A DNA stretch of 64,000 bases from Brevundimonas intermedia (GTDB lineage: Bacteria > Pseudomonadota > Alphaproteobacteria > Caulobacterales > Caulobacteraceae): assembly GCF_027922165.1 (NCBI RefSeq), contig NZ_BSFD01000004.1, positions 1 to 64,000 of the forward strand, in the 5' to 3' direction. Below the pieces are notes generated by a model that worked only from the letters and a program-made list of their open reading frames with translations, was not told the origin of the DNA and made no database searches. The translations under genes were made by a program, and so were the position numbers. This document shows, one piece after another, positions 51,687-63,030 of the stretch. Each line of letters starts with the position of its first letter. Position 1 is the first letter of the stretch.

Positions 51687-54098
51687 TCAGACCATCGGCG
51701 GCGGACCGGCCAGGACGTCGCGTTTGCCGGCGTGGTTGGCAGGGCTGACCACGCCTTCCTGCTCCATCCGCTCGATCAACGAGGCGGCGCGGTTGTAGCC
51801 GATCTGTAGCCGGCGCTGGACGTAACTGGTCGAGGCCTTGCGGTCGCGGGTGACCACGGCCACGGCGCGGTCGTACAGATCATCGCCGGAACCGCCGCCG
51901 CCCTCGTCGAAGCCGTTGTCCGCATCGCCGTCCGGCTCGTCGGTGATCAGGTCCAGATAGTCGGGCTCGGCCTGGGCCTTCAGGTGTTTGCAGACGTCCT
52001 CGACTTCCTTGTCGTCCACGAATGGGCCGTGCAGGCGCGTGATCCGCCCGCCGCCGGCCATATAGAGCATGTCGCCCTGACCCAGCAGTTGCTCGCCGCC
52101 CTGTTCGCCCAGGATGGTGCGGCTATCGATCTTGGAGGTGACCTGGAAGCTGATCCGGGTCGGGAAGTTCGCCTTGATGGTGCCGGTGATGACATCGACC
52201 GACGGGCGTTGCGTCGCCATGATAAGGTGGATGCCGGCGGCGCGCGCCATCTGGGCCAGGCGCTGGACGGCGCCCTCGACGTCCTTGCCGGCGACCAGCA
52301 TCAGGTCGGCCATTTCGTCCATGACCACGACCAGGAAGGGCAGGGGCTCGGGCCGGATCTTCTCGGACTCATAGACCGGGCGGCCCTGGTCGTCGAAACC
52401 GGTCTGGACCGTGCGTTCGAAATGCTCGCCTTTCGCTTGGGCCTCGCGGGCGCGCTCGTTGTAGGAGGCGATGTTGCGCACGCCCAGCTTGGACATGCGG
52501 CGGTAGCGGTCCTCCATCTCGCGCACCGTCCATTTCAGGGCGACGACGGCCTTCTTCGGATCGGTCACGACCGGCGCCAGCAGGTGCGGGATGCCGTCAT
52601 AGACCGACAGCTCCAGCATCTTGGGGTCGATCATGATGAAGCGGCATTCGGCCGGGCTGTGGCGATACAGGATCGACAGGATCATGGCGTTGACCCCCAC
52701 AGACTTGCCCGAGCCTGTGGTGCCCGCGATCAGCAGGTGGGGCATGCGGGCCAGGTCGGCGACATAAGGCTCGCCGCCGATGGTCTCGCCCAGGGCCAGG
52801 GGCAGCAGGTGGCCCTTCTTGTCGTATTCGGCGCTGGACAGCAGGTCGCGTAGATAGACGGTCTCGCGCTTGGCGTTGGGCAGTTCGATACCGATGGCGT
52901 TACGGCCCTGGACCACCGAGATGCGGCAGGCGCGGGCGGACATGGACCGGGCGATGTCGTCGGCCAAGGCGACGACGCGGCCGTGTTTCACCCCGGGGGC
53001 GGGCACCAGTTCGTACAGGGTGACGACGGGGCCGGGACGGATTTGGTCGATCACGCCGCGCACGCCGAACTCCTGAAGCACGCCCTCCAGCATCTTGGCG
53101 TTCTGCTTCAGGGAGTCCTCGTCCACCGAACCGACGCGCTGGGCCGGCTTGGTCAATATGCCGAGCGGCGGCAGGTCGAAGGCGCCTTCCGGACGATCAA
53201 AGACGAAGGCCTGTTGGTCGGCGTCTTCCTTGCGGGGCTTGGGCGCCTTGACCGCAGCGACGCGCGGTTCGACCGAACGAGGCGCGGCGCGGGCGGCGGG
53301 GACGGGCTCCTCCTCCCACGGCGGCAGGTCGTCATAGGCCGTCTGGGGACCATCGGGGTCCTGATCCGGCGCGAAGGCGGCGTCCATAACGGGCGCGGGC
53401 GTGCGAACCTCGGGCTTAGGCTTCGGCGCCGCCTTGGCGCGCGGTTTGCGAGCAGCCGGCGGGGGCGGCGCGGCGGGCGCGCGCAAGGACCTGCTCCAGT
53501 GGAGCGTATCGACGAAGTCCTTCGCGCGAAGGCCGATAGCGAAACCGGTCAGCCACAGGCCGCCGCCCAGAAAGACCAGGCCCGCGATGATCCGTCCGCC
53601 GGGAATGCGCAAGGCGCCCAGCCCTTGGGCGGTCAGGCCGGTGAAGGCGTCGCCCCACAGGCCGCCCAGACCGGCGGCCAGGGGCCAGGCGGCCGGCGCG
53701 GCCAAGGCGGCGAGGGCTGCGGACAACAACAGGGTTCCAGCCGTGGCGGCCAGGGCCTTGATCGGGCTGGGCTTCAATCTCTGCTGGATGGCGTCGCCGA
53801 CCGCACGGGCCAGGCCGAAGGCGACCAGCAAAAGGGCGGCGGGCCAGGCGGCGAGACCCAGCGACTGCATGAACAAGTCCGCGAACAGGGCGCCGTTCGC
53901 GCCCAGCCAGTTGGTGGTCGGCAGGCTGGAGGCGGCGTTCAGACTGGCGTCCGCCGGGTTCCAAGAGACCAGGGCGACCAGCAGCAGGGTCGCCAGCAGG
54001 GCCTGAAGCACCCCGCGGAATCGCACGACGAAGGGCGCCTCCCACAGGATGCGGGCGCTGATCCAGGCCTGACGGCCGACGGCGAGGGCGGTGGACAT
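51687..54098 (-). CDS. ftsK: DNA translocase FtsK
   Basis: 803 residues. Several N-terminal transmembrane helices ([74 protein letters not shown]) are followed by a Pro/Ala-rich linker (about 200-300) and the RecA-like motor with Walker [19 protein letters not shown], Walker [38 protein letters not shown] and the C-terminal gamma winged-helix domain ([26 protein letters not shown]) that reads KOPS. It moves chromosome ends and activates XerCD at dif. It is convergent with holA. Confidence 0.97.
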   Translation of the reverse strand: MSTALAVGRQAWISARILWEAPFVVRFRGVLQALLATLLLVALVSWNPADASLNAASSLPTTNWLGANGALFADLFMQSLGLAAWPAALLLVAFGLARAVGDAIQQRLKPSPIKALAATAGTLLLSAALAALAAPAAWPLAAGLGGLWGDAFTGLTAQGLGALRIPGGRIIAGLVFLGGGLWLTGFAIGLRAKDFVDTLHWSRSLRAPAAPPPPAARKPRAKAAPKPKPEVRTPAPVMDAAFAPDQDPDGPQTAYDDLPPWEEEPVPAARAAPRSVEPRVAAVKAPKPRKEDADQQAFVFDRPEGAFDLPPLGILTKPAQRVGSVDEDSLKQNAKMLEGVLQEFGVRGVIDQIRPGPVVTLYELVPAPGVKHGRVVALADDIARSMSARACRISVVQGRNAIGIELPNAKRETVYLRDLLSSAEYDKKGHLLPLALGETIGGEPYVADLARMPHLLIAGTTGSGKSVGVNAMILSILYRHSPAECRFIMIDPKMLELSVYDGIPHLLAPVVTDPKKAVVALKWTVREMEDRYRRMSKLGVRNIASYNERAREAQAKGEHFERTVQTGFDDQGRPVYESEKIRPEPLPFLVVVMDEMADLMLVAGKDVEGAVQRLAQMARAAGIHLIMATQRPSVDVITGTIKANFPTRISFQVTSKIDSRTILGEQGGEQLLGQGDMLYMAGGGRITRLHGPFVDDKEVEDVCKHLKAQAEPDYLDLITDEPDGDADNGFDEGGGGSGDDLYDRAVAVVTRDRKASTSYVQRRLQIGYNRAASLIERMEQEGVVSPANHAGKRDVLAGPPPMV

Positions 54099-54188
54099 GA
54101 AAGGCGTGACCTTCCGGGCGGGTGACGTTCGACCGTCCTTGTCGCACCTTCAGGGTTAAGAGGTTGTTTACCAGCCCTGTCCGGATCC

Positions 54189-55280
54189 TCAGATGATCAC
54201 CGAATCGACAGACCGACGCGGGGACAGAGGCAGGGTCGGGCCATAGCCGAGTCGGAGCACCAGATTCGGGCGCTTGCCGCCTTCTCCGACCAGGGCGGCC
54301 AACTCGGGGCGCAGCACCGCGACTTCGACCGGTTGATTGACGAAGGCGTGGCGCAGGCCCAGGCCCGTCGCGGCCAGCATCAACCGTTGGCAGGCCCGGC
54401 CGACGGCGATCCAGTGGGCCGGGTCGGACCGTTCCGCCACGAAGACGGCCACGGCGGCGGATGAGGCGATCTGGGCCTGATAGCGGGCGTTCTCGCTTGC
54501 GGCGGTAAAGAATTGATCGAAGGCGAGCCCGCCTAGGGCGTCGGGCAGGACGGGGCTGCCGCTGGCCGCCGAAAACAGGCCGTCGCCGTGGCGAAGCGCC
54601 GCGCGCGGATTGAACCGCAGCCACTGTTTCAGCTCGGCCATGAAGGCCGGATCGGCCATCTGGGCGCTGTTGCCGGCGACGACCAGGTCGCGGACGCGGT
54701 CCAGGCTGGGCCGGTCGATCAGAAGATGGACGGCGACCCCCGGCGCTGAAGCCGCCTGGCGCAGTCTCGCCAGCGCGTTCGCGGGTATGGGGCGGCCGTC
54801 ATAGAGGGTGCGGCTGGAGCGTCGGGCCGGTATGGCGGCAAACAGGGGATCAGGCTGTGCGGCGCCGGAGGTGAAGCTGTAGCGCAGGCTGGGTCCGTCG
54901 GCGCCCACGGTCAGTTCGCCGGGGCGGCCTGTCGCGGCGGCGGCGATCCGCAGGTTTTCGGCTGCGCAGCCCAGGCTGACGAAGAGATGGTGGTCATCCG
55001 GATCGACCGCCGGCGTCCTGCGCGACAGGTCAGGCAGGATGTCGATGGCGCCGTCGGAGAGGCGAAACCGCCAGGGCTGGGTGTTGTGACCGCTGGCCGC
55101 CAGGGCCGCATAGCGGATCAGTTCGGTCAGCGGCGGCGCGTCTGTCAGGGGGGCGCGGAACCCGGCCGTCAGACGGTCATAGTCGCCGCGTGATCCGGTC
55201 GAGGCTCGCCAACCGACGCCGCCGACCGCGCCCAAGGCGAGCGTAGCGCCCGCGCCGATCAGAATCCGTCGCCTGTTCAC
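54189..55280 (-). CDS. Acg-type nitroreductase-like FMN protein with Tat leader
   Basis: 363 residues. An RR-containing leader (MNRRRILIGAGATLALGAVGGVGW) suggests Tat export. The mature protein has nitroreductase-like segments (LIRYAALAASGHNTQPWRFRLS, PAVDPDDHHLFVSLGCAAENLRIAAAATG, ARRSSRTLYDGRPIP, WIAVGRACQRLMLAATGLGLRHAFVNQPVE, VLRLGYGPTLP) as in the Acg/nitroreductase family that binds FMN, though Acg-type proteins have lid changes and may not be enzymes. Substrate unknown. It lies alone, divergent from the UbiH-type gene. Confidence 0.85.
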   Translation of the reverse strand: MNRRRILIGAGATLALGAVGGVGWRASTGSRGDYDRLTAGFRAPLTDAPPLTELIRYAALAASGHNTQPWRFRLSDGAIDILPDLSRRTPAVDPDDHHLFVSLGCAAENLRIAAAATGRPGELTVGADGPSLRYSFTSGAAQPDPLFAAIPARRSSRTLYDGRPIPANALARLRQAASAPGVAVHLLIDRPSLDRVRDLVVAGNSAQMADPAFMAELKQWLRFNPRAALRHGDGLFSAASGSPVLPDALGGLAFDQFFTAASENARYQAQIASSAAVAVFVAERSDPAHWIAVGRACQRLMLAATGLGLRHAFVNQPVEVAVLRPELAALVGEGGKRPNLVLRLGYGPTLPLSPRRSVDSVII

Positions 55281-55409
55281 CGTCAGTCTCCTGCTCCCGA
55301 CAGTCTTGCGGCCGTCGTCCGGTGAAAGCCTTGACCTCAGTCAAGGGCCCGCGGGGCTGTGACGATTTCCAGTCTGGACCTTTACGTCATCGAGCGCGAC
55401 AAGCCTGTC

Positions 55410-56663
55410 ATGGCAGACACTGACCGCTACGACATCATCATCGCCGGCGCCGGTTTGGCCGGGGCGGCCTTCGCCCTGGCGGCGACGCAGGGCGGGCTGA
55501 AGGTGGTGCTGGTCGATCCGCAGCCGTTCAGCGCCCAGCTGGCGCCGACCTTCGACGGCCGTTCGACGGCCGTCGCCTTTTCGACCTTCCGCATGCTGGA
55601 CGCCCTGGGACTGGGCGAGACGCTGCGGCCGCACGCCTGCCGGATGGATCACATCCTGGTGACGGACGGCCGCCGACCGGGGGCAGCCAGCCGTGCGGCG
55701 TCGCCGGCCTTCCTGCGGTTTGACGCCGAGGAGATCGGCGGGCGCACCGGCGGCGAGCCGCTGGGCTATATGGTCGAGAACCGGCGGATTCGCGCGGCCC
55801 TGGCCGAGGCGGTGACTGCGGCGGGAATCGAGGTGCGGGCCCCGGCCTCGGTCGCTTCGGTCGAGACCGACACGGGCAAGGCGACCGTGACCCTGGCCGA
55901 CGGGTCGGTCCTGACCGCCGCCCTGGTGGTGGGGGCGGAAGGGCGCGGCTCGACAGTGCGCCGCGCCGCCGGGATCGAGACCGTCGGCTGGGGCTATGGC
56001 CAGAGCGGGGTGGTGGCCACGGTTCGGCTGGGTCGCAACCACGGCAATGTCGCCCATGAATATTTCCTGCCCAGCGGGCCCTTCGCCATCCTACCCCTGA
56101 CGGATCAGCGCGCCAGCCTGGTCTGGACCGAGACGACGCGACGGGCCGAGGCGCTGCGTGACGCTTCGGACGCGGCCTTCCAATCCCATCTGATGCGGCG
56201 CTTCGGGGAGTTTCTGGAGGGGGTTTCGGTCGAGGGGCCGCGCTTCGTCTATCCGTTGTCGCTTAGCCTGGCCGAAAAACTGATCGCCCCGCGCATCGCC
56301 CTGATCGGCGACGCAGCCCACGGGGTGCACCCGGTCGCCGGTCAGGGGCTTAACATGGGTCTGAAGGACGCCGCCGCCCTGGCCGAGGTGCTGGCCGAGG
56401 CGGCGCGGCTGGGCGAGGATCTGGGGGCCGAGACGGTGCTGGAGCGCTACGCCCGCTGGCGCCGGTTCGACACCGCAGCCCTGGCGGCCGGCTTCGACGC
56501 CTTCGTGCGGCTGTTTTCCAACGACATCGCCCCTGTGCGGATCGCGCGAGACCTGGGCATGGCGGCGGTGAACCGGATCGGGCCCTTGCGCCGGGCCTTC
56601 ATGCAGGAGGCCGGCGGGGCGACCGGGGATCTGCCGCGGCTGCTGCGCGGCGAAGCGGTCTAG
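55410..56663 (+). CDS. UbiH/UbiF/COQ6-family FAD monooxygenase
   Basis: 417 residues from MADTDRYDIIIAGAGLAGAAF at 55410; the frame is open to 55359 but the family starts at this Met. FAD motifs are IIIAGAGLAGAAFALAATQGGLKVVLVD, the GRSTAVAFSTFRMLDALGL segment typical of UbiH/UbiF, a conserved DG motif (VVGAEGRGSTVRRAAGI) and ALIGDAAHGVHPVAGQGLNMGLKDAAALAEVL. These hydroxylases add ring oxygens in ubiquinone biosynthesis; which carbon cannot be told. The stop overlaps the convergent SirB1-type gene. Confidence 0.93.
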   Translation: MADTDRYDIIIAGAGLAGAAFALAATQGGLKVVLVDPQPFSAQLAPTFDGRSTAVAFSTFRMLDALGLGETLRPHACRMDHILVTDGRRPGAASRAASPAFLRFDAEEIGGRTGGEPLGYMVENRRIRAALAEAVTAAGIEVRAPASVASVETDTGKATVTLADGSVLTAALVVGAEGRGSTVRRAAGIETVGWGYGQSGVVATVRLGRNHGNVAHEYFLPSGPFAILPLTDQRASLVWTETTRRAEALRDASDAAFQSHLMRRFGEFLEGVSVEGPRFVYPLSLSLAEKLIAPRIALIGDAAHGVHPVAGQGLNMGLKDAAALAEVLAEAARLGEDLGAETVLERYARWRRFDTAALAAGFDAFVRLFSNDIAPVRIARDLGMAAVNRIGPLRRAFMQEAGGATGDLPRLLRGEAV

Positions 56664-57475
56664 TTCAGCTGCAACCGAACGCGGTCGAAGGTCGTCGATC
56701 GCCGCGCTTCCTCCACGCCGTCCAGACCGTGGGCGCGGGCCAGGGCTTCCAGTGAGCCGGCTAAAGCCCCTTGCTTCTCGCGCGCGGCGGCGACGTCCAG
56801 CCAGGGGCGGTGGTCGTCCGGGTCCAGCAGGGCGCGACGCAGGGCCGAGCGTTCGGCGGCGTCATAGTCGCGGCTGCGAATGGCGCGGCTGAACAGCAGA
56901 TTTTGCAGCCGGATCAGCGACTGGCGGTCCGTCACCGGGGCCATCAGCAGATCCAGCCGATCCGCGACGTGGGGCGTCAGGCCGGCCCGCAGCGCACGTC
57001 GGGTCAGTTCGCTGGGCAGGACCAGCCGACCCTGGCTGAAGGGGTCAAGGGCGACAGGGCCTTCGGCCGTCTCGACCCGAACCAGGAAATGGCCCGGAAA
57101 ATCGACGCCTGCGGCCTTGAGCCCGGCCGCTCGGGCCGCATGGAGGTAGAAGACCGCCAGGGCCGCCGACAGGCCGCGCCGACGCTCGGCCACGTCGATG
57201 ATGTCTGTATTGGCGGGATGGTCCGCGTGCAGCAGGTCGCCGTTCAGTTGCAGATCGGCGGACAGGGTCTCGGACAGGGCCTCGTCGGGGCCCTCGCCGC
57301 CGATCCGCTCCTTCAGCCGTTCACAGGCGCTACGGGCCAGGGTGCGGACGGGCTCGGGGTCGCGGAACGGATAGTCGTGGATGGCGCAGGCGATCGCCGC
57401 CTCCAGCAAGGGGAAGCTGTCGTCGCCGCCCTCTCCGGCCGACGTCAGGATGGCCTCGGCCTCTTCCCGCGTCAT
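56660..57475 (-). CDS. SirB1/transglutaminase-like family protein
   Basis: 271 residues. The SirB1-like (transglut_core2) core is RRRGLSAALAVFYLHAARAAGLKAAGVDFPGHFLVRVETAEGPVALDPFSQGRLVLPSEL. Near the C-terminus is a TPR-like repeat (AERSALRRALLDPDDHRPWLDVAAAREKQGALAGSLEALARAHGL). The catalytic Cys of true transglutaminases is not in place (RRGLSAALAV), so a scaffold role is possible. It is the last gene of rsmI-yraN-sirB1, with starts and stops overlapping (ATGA). Confidence 0.88.
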   Translation of the reverse strand: MTREEAEAILTSAGEGGDDSFPLLEAAIACAIHDYPFRDPEPVRTLARSACERLKERIGGEGPDEALSETLSADLQLNGDLLHADHPANTDIIDVAERRRGLSAALAVFYLHAARAAGLKAAGVDFPGHFLVRVETAEGPVALDPFSQGRLVLPSELTRRALRAGLTPHVADRLDLLMAPVTDRQSLIRLQNLLFSRAIRSRDYDAAERSALRRALLDPDDHRPWLDVAAAREKQGALAGSLEALARAHGLDGVEEARRSTTFDRVRLQLN

Positions 57476-57903
57476 GCGATCCCTTCAGCGCCCTGTCTCT
57501 GAACGCCGCGAAGATGACGCGGAAACCGACCGGGAGCCAGCGCCACCATATCAATTCTCAATTCAAGCGGTTGCAGGGCCGGGCGATTACGTCGGACGGC
57601 CTCGCCCGCCGCGACCAGCCGATCATGCTGGGCGGGCCTCAGCGCCAGGACGGCGAGGTCGAGCCTGGTGCGGCGCTTGACCTCGACCACAGCCAGGACG
57701 GGGCCGCGCCGGACCAGGAGATCGATCTCGCCGGAGCGAGTCTTCAGCCGAAATCCGAGCACCTGATAGCCTTTCAGCATCAGCCACAGGGCGGCGATCC
57801 ATTCGGCCGCATGGCCGGCCTTGAAGGCGGCGCCGCCCTTGGCCTGACGCCACGCCGCCTTGGGGCGTCGGTTCGGCGCCGGGCGGGGCAGGCGGGGGCT
57901 CAC
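57472..57903 (-). CDS. YraN (UPF0102) family nuclease-like protein
   Basis: 143 residues, starting at a GTG that overlaps the rsmI stop (GTGA). The restriction-endonuclease-like motif is RSGEIDLLVRRGPVLAVVEVKRR (Glu-Ile-Asp and Glu-Val-Lys), the UPF0102 hallmark, with GHAAEWIAALWLMLKGYQVLGFRLKTR before it. It stands between rsmI and a SirB1-like gene, the usual context. Role in DNA or rRNA processing is unproven. Confidence 0.92.
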   Translation of the reverse strand: MSPRLPRPAPNRRPKAAWRQAKGGAAFKAGHAAEWIAALWLMLKGYQVLGFRLKTRSGEIDLLVRRGPVLAVVEVKRRTRLDLAVLALRPAQHDRLVAAGEAVRRNRPALQPLELRIDMVALAPGRFPRHLRGVQRQGAEGIA

Positions 57904-58772
57904 TTGCCCTGAAGCTCCAGGGCGCGGCGGTAGAGGGTCTTGCGGTTCAGTCCCAGGGCCCGGGCCACTTCCGAGGCGGCCTCGCCGGTCGAAAGCCGCG
58001 TTAGGGCGTCGGCCAGGGCGGCGTCGGCGTCGGCCTGGGTCGCTTCTTCGGCCTCGCCGGGGCCGATGACCACGACGATCTCGCCCTTGGGCCCGTCAAG
58101 GCGCGGATCGACCGCCAGTTCGTCCAGCGATCCTCGCACGCATTCCTCGTACAGTTTGGTCAGTTCGCGGGCCACGGCGGCCGGACGAGGACCCAGGACA
58201 GCCGCCATGTCGGTCAGGCTGTCGCGCAGGCGCGGGCCGCTCTCGAAGAAGACCAAGGTCTGGCGCTGGCCTTTCAGCCCCTCCAGGGCGGCGGTCCGGC
58301 CGGCGGTCTTGGGCGGCAGGAAGCCGGCGAACAGAACGCGGTCGGCGGGCAGGCCGGCGATGCACAGCGCCGCCAGCAGGCTGGATGGGCCGGGGATCGG
58401 GTGGACCGGCAGGCCCTCGGCGATCACCGCGCGGGCGACGACGAAGCCGGGGTCGGAAACCAGCGGCGTGCCGGCGTCCGAGACCAGGGCCACGACCTCG
58501 CCGGCCCGAAGGCGCTCGATGGCCTGTTCGGCGGCGCGGCCGGAGGCGTGGTCGTCGCAGCGTTCCAGCTTGGCCTTCAGCCCATAGGCGGACAGGAGCT
58601 TGGCGGTGACGCGGGTGTCCTCGGCCAGGACCAGGTCGGCGGCGGCCAGGACATCCAGGGCCCTGAGCGTCATGTCGCGCAGGTTCCCGATCGGCGTCGC
58701 CACCAGATAGAGACCCGGCTCCACCCGCCGGGGCGGGGGGGCGGTGGGCGGAAAGGGGCCGGGCTCGCTCAT
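57900..58772 (-). CDS. rsmI: 16S rRNA (cytidine-1402-2'-O)-methyltransferase
   Basis: 290 residues. LYLVATPIGNLRDMTLRALDVLAAADLVLAEDTRVTAKLLSAYGLK is the family's start, with ALVSDAGTPLVSDPGFVVARAVIAEGLPVHPIPGPSSLLAALCIAGLPADRVLFAGFLPPK, REPxGxR-like FFESGPRLRDSL and, at the C-terminus, a helix-turn-helix-like ASEVARALGLNRKTLYRRALELQGK. RsmI adds a 2'-O-methyl to C1402 of 16S rRNA. It heads a three-gene operon (rsmI-yraN-sirB1-like) and follows maeB after two bases. Confidence 0.96.
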   Translation of the reverse strand: MSEPGPFPPTAPPPRRVEPGLYLVATPIGNLRDMTLRALDVLAAADLVLAEDTRVTAKLLSAYGLKAKLERCDDHASGRAAEQAIERLRAGEVVALVSDAGTPLVSDPGFVVARAVIAEGLPVHPIPGPSSLLAALCIAGLPADRVLFAGFLPPKTAGRTAALEGLKGQRQTLVFFESGPRLRDSLTDMAAVLGPRPAAVARELTKLYEECVRGSLDELAVDPRLDGPKGEIVVVIGPGEAEEATQADADAALADALTRLSTGEAASEVARALGLNRKTLYRRALELQGK

Positions 58773-58774
58773 GA

Positions 58775-61132
<2,358 letters not shown>

Positions 61133-61274
61133 CGGGGCGTCCAGGGCGTCGGCGGGGCTGTAACCGTTCGTGTCCTAGAGTGTGGGAAGGGCCGCGCCAA
61201 GCCTTGACCCCCCGTAAGGCGTACAGACCTGTTCCGAAGCTTCCGTTCGCGTCAGCGTCAACCGTCCGCGCCGC

Positions 61275-62105
61275 CTAGAAGGACAGTGCGCCCGTGCGTT
61301 CGATCTCGACCGGGCCGGTCATCAGGACATGGTCGGTCGCCGGGTCCCAGTCGATGACCAGTTCGCCGCCATCGACGACGACGGTGGCTTTGCGATCGGT
61401 CAGGCCGCGCCGGGCCGCCGCGACCTGGGCCGCGCAGGCGCCTGTGCCGCAGGCCTTGGTCAGGCCCGCGCCCCGTTCCCAGACCCGCAAGCGGATATGG
61501 TCGCGGTCCAGCACATGGGCGAAGCCGACGTTCACGCCCTCGGGAAACAGGGGATGATGTTCGACCAGGGAGCCGGAGCCGGTGACGAAGCCGTCGTCCT
61601 GGCGGTCGGTGAAGAAGACGACGTGGGGGTTGCCCATCGAGACGGCGCCGGGCGTGTGCAGCAGAGGGGCGTCGATGGGGCCGACCTGAAGCTCTATGCC
61701 GCGGGTGTCCATCGCCTCGGACAGGGGCACCTGGGTCCAGTCCAGCCGGGGCTTGCCCATATCGACCGTCACTTGGTGGTCGCCGGCGCGGGCGGCGGTG
61801 GTGGGGCCGGCGGCGGTGTCGATGACGACGCGGTTCGAGCCCTTGGCCTCCATCAACAGCCAGCCGACGCAGCGCAGGGCGTTGCCGCAGGTCTCGACCA
61901 TGGAGCCGTCGGCGTTCCACACCCGCATGAAGGCGTCGGCGGTCTCGGACGGTTCGATGGCGATCAGTTGATCGAACCCCTCGCCCGTGGCGCGGTCGGC
62001 CAGGGCGCGAATCTGGTCCTCGGTCGGACGAAACGGCGTTTCCAGCGCGTCGATGACGATGAAGTCATTGCCGGCACCGTTCATCTTGATGAAAGGACGG
62101 GTCAT
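61275..62105 (-). CDS. dapF: diaminopimelate epimerase
   Basis: 276 residues from MTRPFIKMNGAGNDFIVID (62105); an upstream ATG (62114) adds three residues. The two catalytic Cys are in METCGNALRCVGWLL and TKACGTGACAAQVAAAR. It converts LL- to meso-diaminopimelate for lysine and peptidoglycan synthesis. It is divergent from the potassium-channel-like gene and 143 bases upstream of maeB on the same strand. Confidence 0.96.
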   Translation of the reverse strand: MTRPFIKMNGAGNDFIVIDALETPFRPTEDQIRALADRATGEGFDQLIAIEPSETADAFMRVWNADGSMVETCGNALRCVGWLLMEAKGSNRVVIDTAAGPTTAARAGDHQVTVDMGKPRLDWTQVPLSEAMDTRGIELQVGPIDAPLLHTPGAVSMGNPHVVFFTDRQDDGFVTGSGSLVEHHPLFPEGVNVGFAHVLDRDHIRLRVWERGAGLTKACGTGACAAQVAAARRGLTDRKATVVVDGGELVIDWDPATDHVLMTGPVEIERTGALSF

Positions 62106-62145
62106 GCAGGCCATATAGGCCTATCCCCGTCGTCCGGAAACCACC

Positions 62146-62937
62146 GTGTCCCAGAGCGAAACCGACCCCAAGGACGGCCTGAGGCTACGCGCGCGGCTGC
62201 GCTATCTGTATCACGGCGGTCAGCCGGCGGCGGTGAAGTTCCGGCTGACGGTCATCGTCATCGACTTCGCCATCATCGCCTTCTTCCTGGCGGCCCCGAT
62301 CCTGAAGAACATGGGCTGGGCCTTCTATGTGGTCGACTATCTGATCGCCGCCCTGCTGGCGGTCGATCTGGCGGCGCGGGCCTACGCCTATTCCGATATC
62401 AAGGACTGGCTGAAGCGGCCGATCGTCTGGCTGGACCTGTTCATTCTGGCCACCCTGCTGTTTCCAGCCTGGCTGTTCAACCTCGGCTTCCTCCGGATGC
62501 TGCGGCTGTGGACCCTGCTGAACTCGGACTTCTTCTGGCGGACGGTCGGCGCCCGGTTCGACGACACGCGGGTCGAGGGGATCGTGCGAGCCCTGTCCGG
62601 CCTGGTGACCTTCGTCTTTGTCGTGACCGGCTTCGTCTATGCGACCTTCCGGGGGCATGACGGGATCAGCGGCTATATCGACGCCCTCTATTTCACCGTG
62701 GCGACCCTGACGACCACCGGGTTCGGCGACGTCACCCTGCCGGGGCCGCTGGGCAAACTGTTGTCCATCGCCATCATGCTGGTCGGGATCACTCTGTTCC
62801 TGCGTCTGGCCCAGGCCCTGATCAAGCCGCACAAGGTGCGCTACCCCTGCGACCGCTGCGGCCTTCAGACGCACGACCCGGACGCGGTGCACTGCAAGGC
62901 CTGCGGCCAGACGCTGTGCATTCCGGATGAGGACTGA
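62146..62937 (+). CDS. potassium-channel-like membrane protein with C-terminal zinc ribbon
   Basis: 263 residues from GTG 62146. At least five hydrophobic segments precede the pore loop FTVATLTTTGFGDVTL, whose TTTGFGD (189-195) is a potassium-channel selectivity filter, and a final helix (GKLLSIAIMLVGITLFLRLAQALI). Segments 1-4 resemble a voltage-sensor arrangement but lack a clear series of Arg (RMLRLW only). The last 30 residues hold a zinc-ribbon-like Cys pair set (CDRCG 235-239 and CKACG 250-254). The zinc ribbon is an unusual cytoplasmic add-on. Ion specificity is from the filter motif. Confidence 0.85.
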   Translation: MSQSETDPKDGLRLRARLRYLYHGGQPAAVKFRLTVIVIDFAIIAFFLAAPILKNMGWAFYVVDYLIAALLAVDLAARAYAYSDIKDWLKRPIVWLDLFILATLLFPAWLFNLGFLRMLRLWTLLNSDFFWRTVGARFDDTRVEGIVRALSGLVTFVFVVTGFVYATFRGHDGISGYIDALYFTVATLTTTGFGDVTLPGPLGKLLSIAIMLVGITLFLRLAQALIKPHKVRYPCDRCGLQTHDPDAVHCKACGQTLCIPDED

Positions 62938-63030
62938 TCGGACATGACAAAACCGTAAGGGTCGCCGTCCTTGCCTTGCCGCGGGGCGGCTCGCCGTTAA
63001 GGTGCCTGTCTTCAATTCCGGGGACTGTCC

